Part shown: positions 34,420 through 42,949 of the stretch, in pieces
Layout: every line of letters starts with the position of its first letter
How positions within the stretch are numbered: position 1 is the first letter of the stretch
Translations under genes and position numbers: made by a program
Source: Rhodobacteraceae bacterium UBA6197
Lineage (GTDB): Bacteria; Pseudomonadota; Alphaproteobacteria; Rhodobacterales; Rhodobacteraceae
Assembly: GCA_002422085.1 (NCBI GenBank)
Contig: DISZ01000001.1
Coordinates: 1 to 64,000, forward strand
DNA: 64,000 bases
Reading direction: 5' to 3'
Notes under the pieces: generated by a model
Seen by the model: the letters and a program-made list of their open reading frames with translations, nothing else
Database searches by the model: none
Told to the model about the DNA's origin: nothing

Positions 34420-34830
34420 ATGTTCACCGGCAAAACCAATATCGCGACAGGCTTCCTGTTTCTCACGCTTTTCATGCTCTATGGGTTTATCCTGATCCTC
34501 CTGCGCGACTTTGCGCCAGGTAAGGAACAGTGGATCGCGGACTATGGCGTCGGGAAACACTTTGAGTCCCGTTTGGCGCATGTGCACGGCAACCTCTTCG
34601 CGCTAATCAACATTGCGGTTGGCCTTGTTCTGCTGCGCCTTCCCCTTTCTGCTGTCTCGACCCGATGGGTTTCCGGGCTGACGCTGGCGGGCCTGTTGAT
34701 GCCGCTGGGCATACTCTCGGAGGTGCTGTTCGGGGTGCCGCCAATACTCGTCATCGCGGGTGGGCTCTCGATGGTGCTGGCCATGGGGTGGCTCGCTTTC
34801 GCGGTTTGGAAGTTGGAAATGCGTTCATGA
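34420..34830 (+). CDS. Small membrane protein of unknown function
   Basis: A 136-residue protein with four predicted TM helices (about 8-27, 58-76, 83-103 and 107-128). A polar loop follows helix 1 (DFAPGKEQWIADYGVGKHFE) with HVHGNLFALINI entering helix 2. AAAAGG lies ahead of the ATG. Its stop overlaps the start of the TetR gene (ATGA), so it belongs to the same transcript. Family not recognised; probably the direct partner or target of the TetR protein. Confidence 0.72.
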   Translation: MFTGKTNIATGFLFLTLFMLYGFILILLRDFAPGKEQWIADYGVGKHFESRLAHVHGNLFALINIAVGLVLLRLPLSAVSTRWVSGLTLAGLLMPLGILSEVLFGVPPILVIAGGLSMVLAMGWLAFAVWKLEMRS

Positions 34831-35459
34831 GAAGCGGCACTCGTCCCAAGAATCTTTCTGCGGACGAACGGCGCAGCGCTACCGTTGAAGCGGTGGTTGA
34901 CCTTGCCGCCTTGACCAACCCTGCCGAGATCACCACAGCGGCGATCGCAAAGCATATGAACCTGACCCAAGGCGCACTGTTTCGCCACTTTCCCAACAAG
35001 GAAGCGATCTGGCAGGCGGTAATAAAATGGATGGCCGTGCGCCTGATGGTCCAGATCGAGAAAGCCGCTGAAGGGATCCGTTCGCCGCTGGAGGTCATGC
35101 AGGCGATGTTTCTTGGCCACGTCGATTTCGTCGCCGCGCATCCCGGCGTGCCCAGAATGTTGTTCGGTGAACTTCAGGGGGCGAAAACAACACCCGCAAA
35201 ACGACTGGCGCACGCGATGCTGAAACAGTATGCGACCCGCCTGAACGCCCTGATAGAGACCGGCAAATCCTGTGGCGAACTTCCTTTGGAATTGGATAGC
35301 GACGCGGCAACCACGCTATTTATCGGCACGATCCAGGGGCTTGTCATGCAGTCCTTGATCGCCGGCGACATGGCGCAGATGCGCGCCGATGTGCCGCGCG
35401 TCTTTGCCATCTATCGGCGTGGCATCGCGACGGCGCAAGTGGACAAGGGCGACAGGTAG
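34827..35459 (+). CDS. TetR-family regulator (first of two paralogues)
   Basis: A 210-residue TetR-type repressor: helix-turn-helix at about 33-58 (ITTAAIAKHMNLTQGALFRH) and an all-helical ligand-binding domain. It shares long stretches with the TetR protein encoded at 36229-36858 (for example AMFLGHVDFVA-HPGVPRM and QGLV-QSL), so the two are paralogues. The ATG at 34827 overlaps the stop of the membrane-protein gene. Likely targets are the divergent phaC promoter region and its own operon. Confidence 0.88.
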   Translation: MRSGTRPKNLSADERRSATVEAVVDLAALTNPAEITTAAIAKHMNLTQGALFRHFPNKEAIWQAVIKWMAVRLMVQIEKAAEGIRSPLEVMQAMFLGHVDFVAAHPGVPRMLFGELQGAKTTPAKRLAHAMLKQYATRLNALIETGKSCGELPLELDSDAATTLFIGTIQGLVMQSLIAGDMAQMRADVPRVFAIYRRGIATAQVDKGDR

Positions 35460-35598
35460 AGCCATTCTGAAAGCTGTTTTCTGCGGCCTTCCGACGAAGT
35501 CATCGGCGCCAGCCTGCAGATTGCAACAAAGGTTTGCGGTTCCCGGTCGATCGCGGGCCGGTTCGCCCACCAGAGTCTGGCCTGCCGGGGGCGACCTC

Positions 35599-35791
35599 GT
35601 GAAAGACAGTTTTTGCACCGAGGCCGTCCAGAACACATTGGTCGCTCTGGAAAACCGGGGCCTTCGACATCGACCCGCTCTGTCAGTTCACCTCAAGCCG
35701 CGTCATCGAACTACTGGCCAATCGGCAGATCAAGATCGGCATAACGGAAAAAGGCGTCTTGTGCGGCTACGTTTCAATCGAGAGCCTGTGA
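35599..35791 (+). pseudogene. IS3-family transposase (OrfB) remnant
   Basis: A fragment of an IS3-type transposase catalytic domain survives in two frames. First VKDSFCTEAVQNTLVALEN, matching the DSFC-EAL-EAL segment, then after a frame change FDIDPLCQFTSSRVIELLAN and RQIKIGITEKG, matching the D-QGSQFTS...GIRISM-GKG segment that holds the second catalytic Asp. A stop at 35789 ends it. Terminal inverted repeats were not found. The rest of the 769-base gap between the two TetR genes (35460-36228) shows no other gene; an insertion here may have separated the tandem TetR paralogues. Confidence 0.68.
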
Positions 35792-36191
35792 CCCATCGCC
35801 AACCGCAAAGAGATGTGTTTGCGCCCCCGCGCCAGCGCCTCGGAAGCCGGTGCCGTCCTCCGAGGATTCGCGGTTTTTTGCAGCAGCCTACACGCCACTT
35901 TTTTCTTGGCGGAAAAGTCCCGGTCTGGCCCGATTCAACCAGATGTCGGCGGTATTGGCGGCAACATCGGCAAAATTAAACACCCATGCGGCAAGCGGCC
36001 AAGGCCTGTTCTGCCGAACCAAACCACCTCTTGGGCACTCGCGCCAATGTCGCCATGGAAAGGGCGGCACAGCCATAAATCGGGACATTGGCGCATTCAC
36101 TTAGCTGAAAAGACGTGGCGATAGCGGCTTGCGTCAAATCAACGCAATTGTCGGGACTGGTATGAAAGTTCTTGAACACATGCCGATTTCC

Positions 36192-36206
36192 GATAGTAAG
36201 TGAGTA
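36192..36206. promoter_or_regulatory. Candidate TetR operator upstream of second TetR gene
   Basis: GATAGTAAGTGAGTA matches 13 of 15 bases at 34336-34350, in the same orientation relative to the downstream TetR gene. It lies 23 bases ahead of the TetR start, where an autoregulatory operator would be expected. Confidence 0.5.
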
Positions 36207-36228
36207 ATTGCTTTCCATTGAGGCGCCG

Positions 36229-36858
36229 ATGATCTCTCGTACCAAGCACCTCCCGTCCGAAGAGCGCCGCATCGAGGCAGTCGAAGCGGCCATCGACCTT
36301 GCCGCGCGGACAAACCCCGAAGAAATCACCACCTCGGCGATTGCCACGCGGATGAAGCTGTCCCAAGGCGCGCTGTTCCGGCATTTTCCGACCAAGGATG
36401 CGATCTGGCTGGAGGTGACGGGGTGGGTCGCCGAGCGGCTCTTGTCGCGGATCGACAAGCTGGCCGGAGCGCAGTCCGACCCTCTGGCGGCGCTGGAGGC
36501 GATGTTTCTTGGCCATGTCGATTTCGTCGCTGAACATCCCGGTGTGCCGCGAATGATGGTCGGTCAGCTGCAAAGCGGCGCAATGACTCCGGCCAAGTGC
36601 ATGGCGCAGATTTTGATGCAGAACTACGACACCCGGTTGCGCCGGATACTGTCGGAGGCCCGCACCAGCGGCGCACTGCCTGCCGATCTGGACGAGGCGG
36701 CGGCAGCCACGCTGTTTCTGGGCATGATCCAGGGCCTTGTCGTGCAATCGCTGCTGCAGGGCGACACCGCGCAGATGCGATCAGATGCCCCACGGGTCTT
36801 CGCGATCTATCGCGCCGGGCTGTTGCAAACTCGAACCGGAATGGAGCAGGACACATGA
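36229..36858 (+). CDS. TetR-family regulator (second of two paralogues)
   Basis: A 209-residue TetR-type repressor with its helix-turn-helix at about 32-56 (ITTSAIATRMKLSQGALFRH reads ITTSAIAT... in this copy). It is closely similar over the whole length to the protein encoded at 34827-35459, indicating duplication. The ATG at 36229 begins MISRTKH; a TTG seven codons upstream is less likely. The stop overlaps the start of the MBL-fold gene (ATGA), so it heads the RNase-like/LOG/exporter run and probably controls it, perhaps through the motif at 36192. Confidence 0.88.
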   Translation: MISRTKHLPSEERRIEAVEAAIDLAARTNPEEITTSAIATRMKLSQGALFRHFPTKDAIWLEVTGWVAERLLSRIDKLAGAQSDPLAALEAMFLGHVDFVAEHPGVPRMMVGQLQSGAMTPAKCMAQILMQNYDTRLRRILSEARTSGALPADLDEAAAATLFLGMIQGLVVQSLLQGDTAQMRSDAPRVFAIYRAGLLQTRTGMEQDT

Positions 36859-38285
36859 AATTAACCGTTCTAGGCGCGGCGCGCGAAGTCACCGGATCGT
36901 GCTATCTGATCGAGACGACGTCGGCGCGGTTCTTGGTCGATTGCGGCATGGTGCAGGGAGGGCGCGCAGCAAAGCAGCGCAACTACCAGCCTTTCGGTTT
37001 CGATCCGGCAAATCTGGATTTCGTGCTTCTGACCCATGCGCATATCGACCACAGCGGGATGTTGCCGAAGCTGGTCAGGGATGGCTTTCGCGGGCCGATC
37101 CTGACCACCGACGCCACCGGCGATCTGCTGGAGGTGATGTTGCCCGACAGCGCCCATATTCAGGAAGCCGACGCCGAACGAGCGGCGCGCGGTCATCACG
37201 GCACGTCAAAGGCGCGGCAAACCCCGGTCGCGCCGATCTACACGATGCGCGATGCCGAAGCCTGCCTGCGCCAAGTGCGCCCGATGCCCTATGACAAAAG
37301 CTTCGCGCCGCATCCGGACGTGGTTTGCGCCTTTCGGGATGCCGGCCATATCCTTGGTTCGGCGATCATCGAACTGTGGGTTACCGAGGCCGGCGAGACG
37401 GTGAAACTGGTGTTCAGCGGTGATCTGGGCCAGCCCGGCCGGGCGATCCTGCGCAATCCAACCCTGATTTCCGAAGCCGATATACTGGTGATGGAATCGA
37501 CCTATGGCGACCGGGCGCACCGCGATCAGGCGGCGACGATTGACGAGATGGTCGAGATCATCAACCACGTCAGTCCGCGCGGCGGCAATATCGTCATGCC
37601 CGCTTTCGCGGTGGGGCGCACGCAGGAAATTCTGTATCACCTGCATTGCCTCAGTCGGCAAAATCGGTTGCACGATCTGTCGATCTACGTCGATTCTCCG
37701 ATGGCCGACCGCGCCACCCGCATCACCACCAGACATCTTGAACTGTTCGACGAAGAGGCGCACGCACTGGCCGATTGGCATGATGCGGGCCGGGGTCTTC
37801 CTGCCTTGCATTTCACCGCCAGCGTTGAAGAATCGAAGGCGCTGAATCAGGTTCGTTCCGGCGCCATCATCATTTCGGCCAGCGGCATGTGCGATGCCGG
37901 GCGCATCCGCCATCATTTGCGCTGGAACCTGCCGCGCCCGGAATGTGCGGTGCTGATCACCGGCTTTCAGGCGCAAGGAACGCTGGGGCGACGCCTCGTG
38001 GACGGGGCTGAACGGGTGCGGATCTTCGGTGAGGATATTGCCGTGCGCGCCTCGGTGCATACGCTCAACGGCTTTTCCGCCCATGCCGATCGACCGGCAC
38101 TGCTGGCTTGGGCAGCCGGGTTCAGCAAACCGCCCGCACAGGTCCTGGTCACCCATGGAGAGGCGGCCGCCGCCCAGTCCTTTGCCCAGGCCCTGCGCAC
38201 GGATCTTGGCTGGTCCGTTGTGGTGCCCGAACTCGGCGCGACGCTGGACTGGCCTCCGGCCGCATCAGGAAAGACCGACCAATGA
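36855..38285 (+). CDS. MBL-fold / beta-CASP RNase-like protein
   Basis: A 476-residue metallo-beta-lactamase-fold protein of the RNA-processing type. The zinc motif HAHIDH is at 61-66, further ligands are in DAGHILGS and FSGDLGQPGR, and the beta-CASP insertion follows (MESTYGDR, PAFAVGRTQEIL, SGMCDAGRIRHHL). The RMMBL region near the end has VHTLNGFSAHADR. It belongs to the YsiA/CPSF73-like group thought to be ribonucleases. It overlaps the TetR gene upstream and the LOG gene downstream (both ATGA), a strictly coupled trio. Substrate unknown. Confidence 0.9.
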   Translation: MKLTVLGAAREVTGSCYLIETTSARFLVDCGMVQGGRAAKQRNYQPFGFDPANLDFVLLTHAHIDHSGMLPKLVRDGFRGPILTTDATGDLLEVMLPDSAHIQEADAERAARGHHGTSKARQTPVAPIYTMRDAEACLRQVRPMPYDKSFAPHPDVVCAFRDAGHILGSAIIELWVTEAGETVKLVFSGDLGQPGRAILRNPTLISEADILVMESTYGDRAHRDQAATIDEMVEIINHVSPRGGNIVMPAFAVGRTQEILYHLHCLSRQNRLHDLSIYVDSPMADRATRITTRHLELFDEEAHALADWHDAGRGLPALHFTASVEESKALNQVRSGAIIISASGMCDAGRIRHHLRWNLPRPECAVLITGFQAQGTLGRRLVDGAERVRIFGEDIAVRASVHTLNGFSAHADRPALLAWAAGFSKPPAQVLVTHGEAAAAQSFAQALRTDLGWSVVVPELGATLDWPPAASGKTDQ

Positions 38286-39076
38286 CAGGCTCGATCGATC
38301 GCGCAGCGCTTCAGGCGGCAATCCTCGCCAGCCCCTCCTACAGGCTGGCGCAGAACGATTCCGATCTGATGGCCGAGGACGATATGCGCCCGCTGCGCCT
38401 TCAACTGGAACTGCTCAAGCCTGAACGCGCCTTGACCCAGCATGGCATCCGCTCGACCGTGGTGGTGTTCGGCAGCGCCCGCATGGCGCCACTCGACACG
38501 CGGCCCGCGACCACGCCCGAGACGGCGCGCAAGCAACGTCAGGCGCGCTATCTTGACGAGGCGCGGCGTTTCGCGGCGCTGGTGTCGCAGCGCTTTCAGC
38601 AAGAGGGGCGGCGGGATTTTGTTGTTGTCACCGGGGGTGGCCCGGGCATCATGGAAGCGGCAAATCGCGGTGCCTGGGAGGTCGGGGCACGCTCGGTTGG
38701 GCTCAACATCACCCTGCCGCACGAACAGACGCCCAATCCTTTCATTACCCCCGATCTGGCCTTCCGGTTCCACTATTTTGCGCTGCGCAAAATGCATTTT
38801 GCGATGCGCGCCAAGGGGATGGTATGCTTTCCCGGCGGCTTTGGCACATTCGACGAGTTGTTCGAGATTTTGACGCTGGTGCAAACGGGCAAGATGGCGC
38901 CGATTCCGATCGTGCTGGTCGGGGCCTCCTTCTGGCGCAAGGCGATCAATTTTGACTTCCTGATCGAAGAAGGCATGATTGCCGCGGCCGATGCGGCGCT
39001 TTTTACCCTTGTCGATACCGCTGAAGAAGCGGTTGCTGCCTTGCAGGACTTTTATCATGGCAGGCCACCCGACTGA
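38282..39076 (+). CDS. LOG-family (lysine-decarboxylase-like) protein
   Basis: A 264-residue Rossmann-like protein with the family motifs GGGPGIMEAANRGA (about 116-129) and CFPGGFGTFDELFE (about 181-194; PGGxGTxxE). Small members (LOG) release cytokinin bases from nucleotides; this longer form with an N-terminal extension (about 1-50) is common in bacteria and is often called a TIGR00730-type protein. It may hydrolyse a nucleotide. The start overlaps the MBL gene stop. Coupling to an RNase-like protein suggests a role in nucleotide turnover, which is inference. Confidence 0.86.
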   Translation: MTGSIDRAALQAAILASPSYRLAQNDSDLMAEDDMRPLRLQLELLKPERALTQHGIRSTVVVFGSARMAPLDTRPATTPETARKQRQARYLDEARRFAALVSQRFQQEGRRDFVVVTGGGPGIMEAANRGAWEVGARSVGLNITLPHEQTPNPFITPDLAFRFHYFALRKMHFAMRAKGMVCFPGGFGTFDELFEILTLVQTGKMAPIPIVLVGASFWRKAINFDFLIEEGMIAAADAALFTLVDTAEEAVAALQDFYHGRPPD

Positions 39077-39133
39077 CCGTGCTGCAAACTTTTCAGATGC
39101 TTTGCCCTTCCGGACTACAAGGAGACAGGACCG

Positions 39134-40168
39134 ATGTCCCGCAAGATTTCCATAACCATCGTCGTCGCCGCGTTGCTCGGCCTGTTGGGGTTCGGGGCCT
39201 GGACGGTGCTGCTCAAGCCGTCAGGTCTGCCGCCCGAAGGCTTTGCCCGTGGCAACGGCAGAATCGAGGCGGATCAGATCGACATTTCACCGCGGCTGGC
39301 CGGACGAGTGGCAGAAATCGCGGTGCGCGAGGGTGATCTGGTGGCCGCGGGTGACGTGTTGGCGGTGATGGACACGGCTGAATTGCGCGCGCAACTTGCG
39401 CGCTCCGATGCTGCGGTGGCCAGCGCCAAGGCGGCTGTCGGCGTAGCGACGGCGCATGTCGCCGAGGCCCGCGCCCGACTGGCCCTGGCGCAAAGCGAAC
39501 AGGTCCGCGCCGAAACGCTCAGCGAACGCGACGTGCTGTCGCGCGCTAATCTGGATATCAAGCGCACCGAAACGCAACTGGCCGAAGCCGGGCTGGCAGC
39601 CGCCGAAGCCACCAAGATCGCGCAAGAACGCAGTGTCGAGGCCGAAGCCGCCGCTCGGGCGGAAATCGCCGCCCGTATTGCCGATGCCACTTTGTTCGCG
39701 GCTGGCCCGGCGCGGGTGCTCTACCGGCTGGCGCAACCCGGCGAGGTGATTGGCAGCGGCGGCAAAATTCTGACACTTGTCAGCCTCGAGAATGTTTACA
39801 TGGAGTTTTTCCTGCCTGCGACGGACGCACCAAAGGTGCGCATCGGCGATGACGCGCGGATCGTGGCCGATATCATGCCCGACATGGCAATTCCCGCGAC
39901 GGTTGCTTTTGTCTCGCCGCAGGCCCAGTTCACTCCCAAGCAGGTCGAAACCCAGACCGAACGCGAAAGCCTGATGTTCCGTATCCGAGTCAACATCCCG
40001 CCAGAACTGATCGCGGCGCGGATCGATCAGGTCAAGACCGGGGTGCGCGGCGTGACCTGGGTGCGGCTGGTGGCCGCCGACGGCAGCCTGCCTGACTGGC
40101 CTGATGGGTTGACCCCGCCCCTAGCGACGCTGCCGCCTGCTGCGGCCGCAACCGTAACCCAGCCATGA
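39134..40168 (+). CDS. HlyD-family periplasmic adaptor of an ABC exporter
   Basis: A 344-residue membrane fusion protein: N-terminal TM anchor (about 6-27), biotinyl-lipoyl-like half motif (ISPRLAGRVAEIAVREGDLV, about 50-69), a long alpha-helical hairpin with coiled-coil character (about 80-185, Ala/Glu/Arg-rich) and the beta-barrel region. It matches YbhG/YhiI-type adaptors that pair with RbbA/YhhJ-type transporters. The stop overlaps the ATP-binding protein start (ATGA at 40165), so the three exporter genes form one unit. Confidence 0.9.
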   Translation: MSRKISITIVVAALLGLLGFGAWTVLLKPSGLPPEGFARGNGRIEADQIDISPRLAGRVAEIAVREGDLVAAGDVLAVMDTAELRAQLARSDAAVASAKAAVGVATAHVAEARARLALAQSEQVRAETLSERDVLSRANLDIKRTETQLAEAGLAAAEATKIAQERSVEAEAAARAEIAARIADATLFAAGPARVLYRLAQPGEVIGSGGKILTLVSLENVYMEFFLPATDAPKVRIGDDARIVADIMPDMAIPATVAFVSPQAQFTPKQVETQTERESLMFRIRVNIPPELIAARIDQVKTGVRGVTWVRLVAADGSLPDWPDGLTPPLATLPPAAAATVTQP

Positions 40169-42948
40169 CCCCAATCATGCCCGCAGCCATGTCCACAGCC
40201 GAACCTATCGCCCGACTCGACCAGGTGTCACACCTTTTCGGCAAGGTCGCGGCGCTGAACGATGTTTCGCTGGCCTTGCCCAGCGGGCGCATGGTCGGTC
40301 TGATCGGCCCCGACGGGGTCGGCAAGTCAACGTTGATGGGGCTGGTTGCCGGGGCCAAACGGTTGCAAGACGGGCAGGTCTGGGCGCTTGGTGGCGACAT
40401 GGCGGATCCGCGCCACCGCGCCGCCGTGGGCGGGCGCATTGCCTATATGCCGCAAGGGCTTGGGCGCAATCTCTATCACGACCTGTCACTGCGCGAGAAT
40501 CTGGAATTCTTTGGCAAGCTGTTCGGCCTGGGCCGGGCAGAGCGCGCCCGACGCATTGATCGGTTGACCCACGCGACGGGGCTGCACCCTTTTCTTGATC
40601 GCCCGGCGGGCAAGCTGTCGGGGGGCATGAAACAGAAGCTGGGCCTGTGTTCCGCACTGATCCATGACCCGGACTTCCTGCTGCTTGACGAGCCGACCAC
40701 CGGCGTTGACCCGTTGTCGCGTCGCCAGTTCTGGGATCTGATTGATGCGATCCGCGCCGACCGACCCGAGATGAGCGTGCTGGTTTCGACCGCGTATATG
40801 GAAGAAGCAGCGCGTTTCGACCATCTGGTGGCGATGATTTCCGGTCGGGTGTTGGCCGAGGCCAGCCCCGATGAACTGATGGCGCGGACCGCGACCACCT
40901 CGGTTGGTGCGGCCTATGTCGCGCTGATGCTGGCCGATGCCGGAGCCGACAACCCGGCGAGCGTAGCGGCACCCACAGCGCCCGAGGCACGCACCGCGCC
41001 CACGACGACCACCTCCGAGGCTCCCGCAATCCGGGCCCGGAATCTGACCCGGCGCTTTGGCGATTTCACCGCAGTTGACAATGTCAGCTTTGATATCGCG
41101 CGCGGCGAGATCTTCGGTTTTCTCGGCTCCAATGGTTGCGGCAAGACGACAACGATGAAAATGCTGACCGGGCTCTTGCCTGCCTCCGAGGGTGATGCCT
41201 GGATCTTTGGTCGCCCGGTCGATGCGCAAGACCCGCAAGCGCGCCGCCGCGTTGGCTTCATGTCGCAGGCGTTTTCGCTTTATGGCGAACTGACCGTGCG
41301 CGAAAACCTCTGGCTGCACGCGCGGCTGTTCCATCTGAGCCGGGAATTGACCGAACAGCGCATGGACGATCTTGTGCCACGCTTCGGACTGACCCCTTAC
41401 CTTGACCAGCATGCGGACTCGCTGCCGCTCGGCCTGCGCCAACGGCTTTCGCTGGCGGTGGCGGTGATCCACGCGCCCGAAATCCTGATCCTGGACGAGC
41501 CGACCTCGGGTGTCGATCCGCAGGCGCGCGACGATTTCTGGCATCTGTTGCTGGACTTGGCGCGAAAGGATGGGGTGACAATCTTTATCTCGACGCATTT
41601 CATGGACGAGGCGCTGCGCTGCGACCGCATTTCGCTGATGCACGCGGGCCGGGTTCTGGTGACGGACCGCCCCGAGGACATCATCGCATCCCGCGAGGCC
41701 GCGTCACTCGAGGACGCGTTCATCGCCTACATCTCGGCCGAAATCCCGCCCGAACCCACCAGCAGCGCCGCATTGGTCGCGGATGCCTCTGGCGCCGCTG
41801 CGGATACTTCGGGCTTCAGCCTTGGCCGTCTTCTGGCCTTCACCACGCGCGAGGCCATGCAGGTTCGGCGCGATCCGGTGCGGCTGGCCTTTGCCTTTCT
41901 GGGCAGCGCCTTGCTGCTGCTGATCATGTCGTTCGGCATCTCGCAAGAGGTCCGCAATATCCCCTTTGCTTCACTTGATCAGGACCGCAGCCCGGAAAGC
42001 CGCGCCTATCTTTCAACGTTCGAGGATTCAGTCTGGTTCCAGACCCATGCGCCGATCCTCGACGACGCGGCGATGGAGCAGCGCCTGTCGAGCGGCGAGT
42101 TGTCACTGGCCTTGCAAATTCCGCCAGGATTTGGTGCCGACCTGCGGCGCGGTGCCGCCACTGAGGTGGCAGCCCTGATCGACGGCGCCGATACCGGACG
42201 GGCAGGCACCATCGAAAGCTATGTCACAAGCGCCCATGACGCGGTTTCCGCCGATGCCGGCGGCGCATCCCCGGCGCTTGACATGCTTCGTCCCGCCACG
42301 TCCCTCGTCCAGTTCACCCCGCGGTTTCGCTACAACCCGGCGATGGAAAGCCTGCCGTCGATCGGACCTTCGATCCCGCCACTACTGCTTTTGCTGTTCC
42401 CGGCAATCCTGATGGCGGTCAGTGTGGCCCGCGAAAAAGAGATCGGCACGATCACCAATTTCTATGTCACCCCCACCGGCCGGATCGAGTTTCTGATTGG
42501 CAAGCAACTGGTCTATATCGGCATCACGCTGATAAATTTCGCGATCCTGACGGCGCTGGTGGTGCTGGTGCTGGGGGTGCCGATGCGCGGCGATCCTCTG
42601 TTGCTGTTGTTGGCTTCGCTGGTCTATGCGGTTGCTGCCACCGGCTTTGGCATGCTGGTGTCGATGATGTCGTCAACACAGGTGACGGCGGTTTTTGCCA
42701 GCACCGTGCTGTCGGTGATGCCGACGCTGCAATTCTCCGGGATGATGACTCCCGTTTCATCGCTGGAGGGCCCGGCGCGCATATTGGGCAGCCTCTGGCC
42801 GACGACCTGGTATATGGCGATCAGCGTCGGCACCTATACCAAAGGGTTGGGACTGGCGGACCTGAGCGGCGCATTGCTGCGGCTGGCCATATTCGGCCCG
42901 GTGTTCACCGGGCTGACCATCCTCGCCCTGCGCAAACAGGAGCGTTAG
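40165..42948 (+). CDS. RbbA-like ABC protein: two ATPase domains plus ABC-2 permease
   Basis: A 927-residue protein with three parts. ABC domain 1 (about 15-240): Walker A GPDGVGKST, signature SGGMKQKLG, Walker B LLLDEPTTGVDP. ABC domain 2 (about 285-515): Walker A GSNGCGKTTTMKML, altered signature LPLGLRQRLS, Walker B ILDEPTSGVDP. C-terminal ABC-2 permease (about 555-927) with TM helices from about 745. This layout is that of RbbA/YhiH. It pairs with the HlyD adaptor and the second permease to form an exporter. The substrate is unknown; the ribosome role proposed for E. coli RbbA is not testable here. Confidence 0.92.
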   Translation: MTPIMPAAMSTAEPIARLDQVSHLFGKVAALNDVSLALPSGRMVGLIGPDGVGKSTLMGLVAGAKRLQDGQVWALGGDMADPRHRAAVGGRIAYMPQGLGRNLYHDLSLRENLEFFGKLFGLGRAERARRIDRLTHATGLHPFLDRPAGKLSGGMKQKLGLCSALIHDPDFLLLDEPTTGVDPLSRRQFWDLIDAIRADRPEMSVLVSTAYMEEAARFDHLVAMISGRVLAEASPDELMARTATTSVGAAYVALMLADAGADNPASVAAPTAPEARTAPTTTTSEAPAIRARNLTRRFGDFTAVDNVSFDIARGEIFGFLGSNGCGKTTTMKMLTGLLPASEGDAWIFGRPVDAQDPQARRRVGFMSQAFSLYGELTVRENLWLHARLFHLSRELTEQRMDDLVPRFGLTPYLDQHADSLPLGLRQRLSLAVAVIHAPEILILDEPTSGVDPQARDDFWHLLLDLARKDGVTIFISTHFMDEALRCDRISLMHAGRVLVTDRPEDIIASREAASLEDAFIAYISAEIPPEPTSSAALVADASGAAADTSGFSLGRLLAFTTREAMQVRRDPVRLAFAFLGSALLLLIMSFGISQEVRNIPFASLDQDRSPESRAYLSTFEDSVWFQTHAPILDDAAMEQRLSSGELSLALQIPPGFGADLRRGAATEVAALIDGADTGRAGTIESYVTSAHDAVSADAGGASPALDMLRPATSLVQFTPRFRYNPAMESLPSIGPSIPPLLLLLFPAILMAVSVAREKEIGTITNFYVTPTGRIEFLIGKQLVYIGITLINFAILTALVVLVLGVPMRGDPLLLLLASLVYAVAATGFGMLVSMMSSTQVTAVFASTVLSVMPTLQFSGMMTPVSSLEGPARILGSLWPTTWYMAISVGTYTKGLGLADLSGALLRLAIFGPVFTGLTILALRKQER

Positions 42949-42949
42949 G

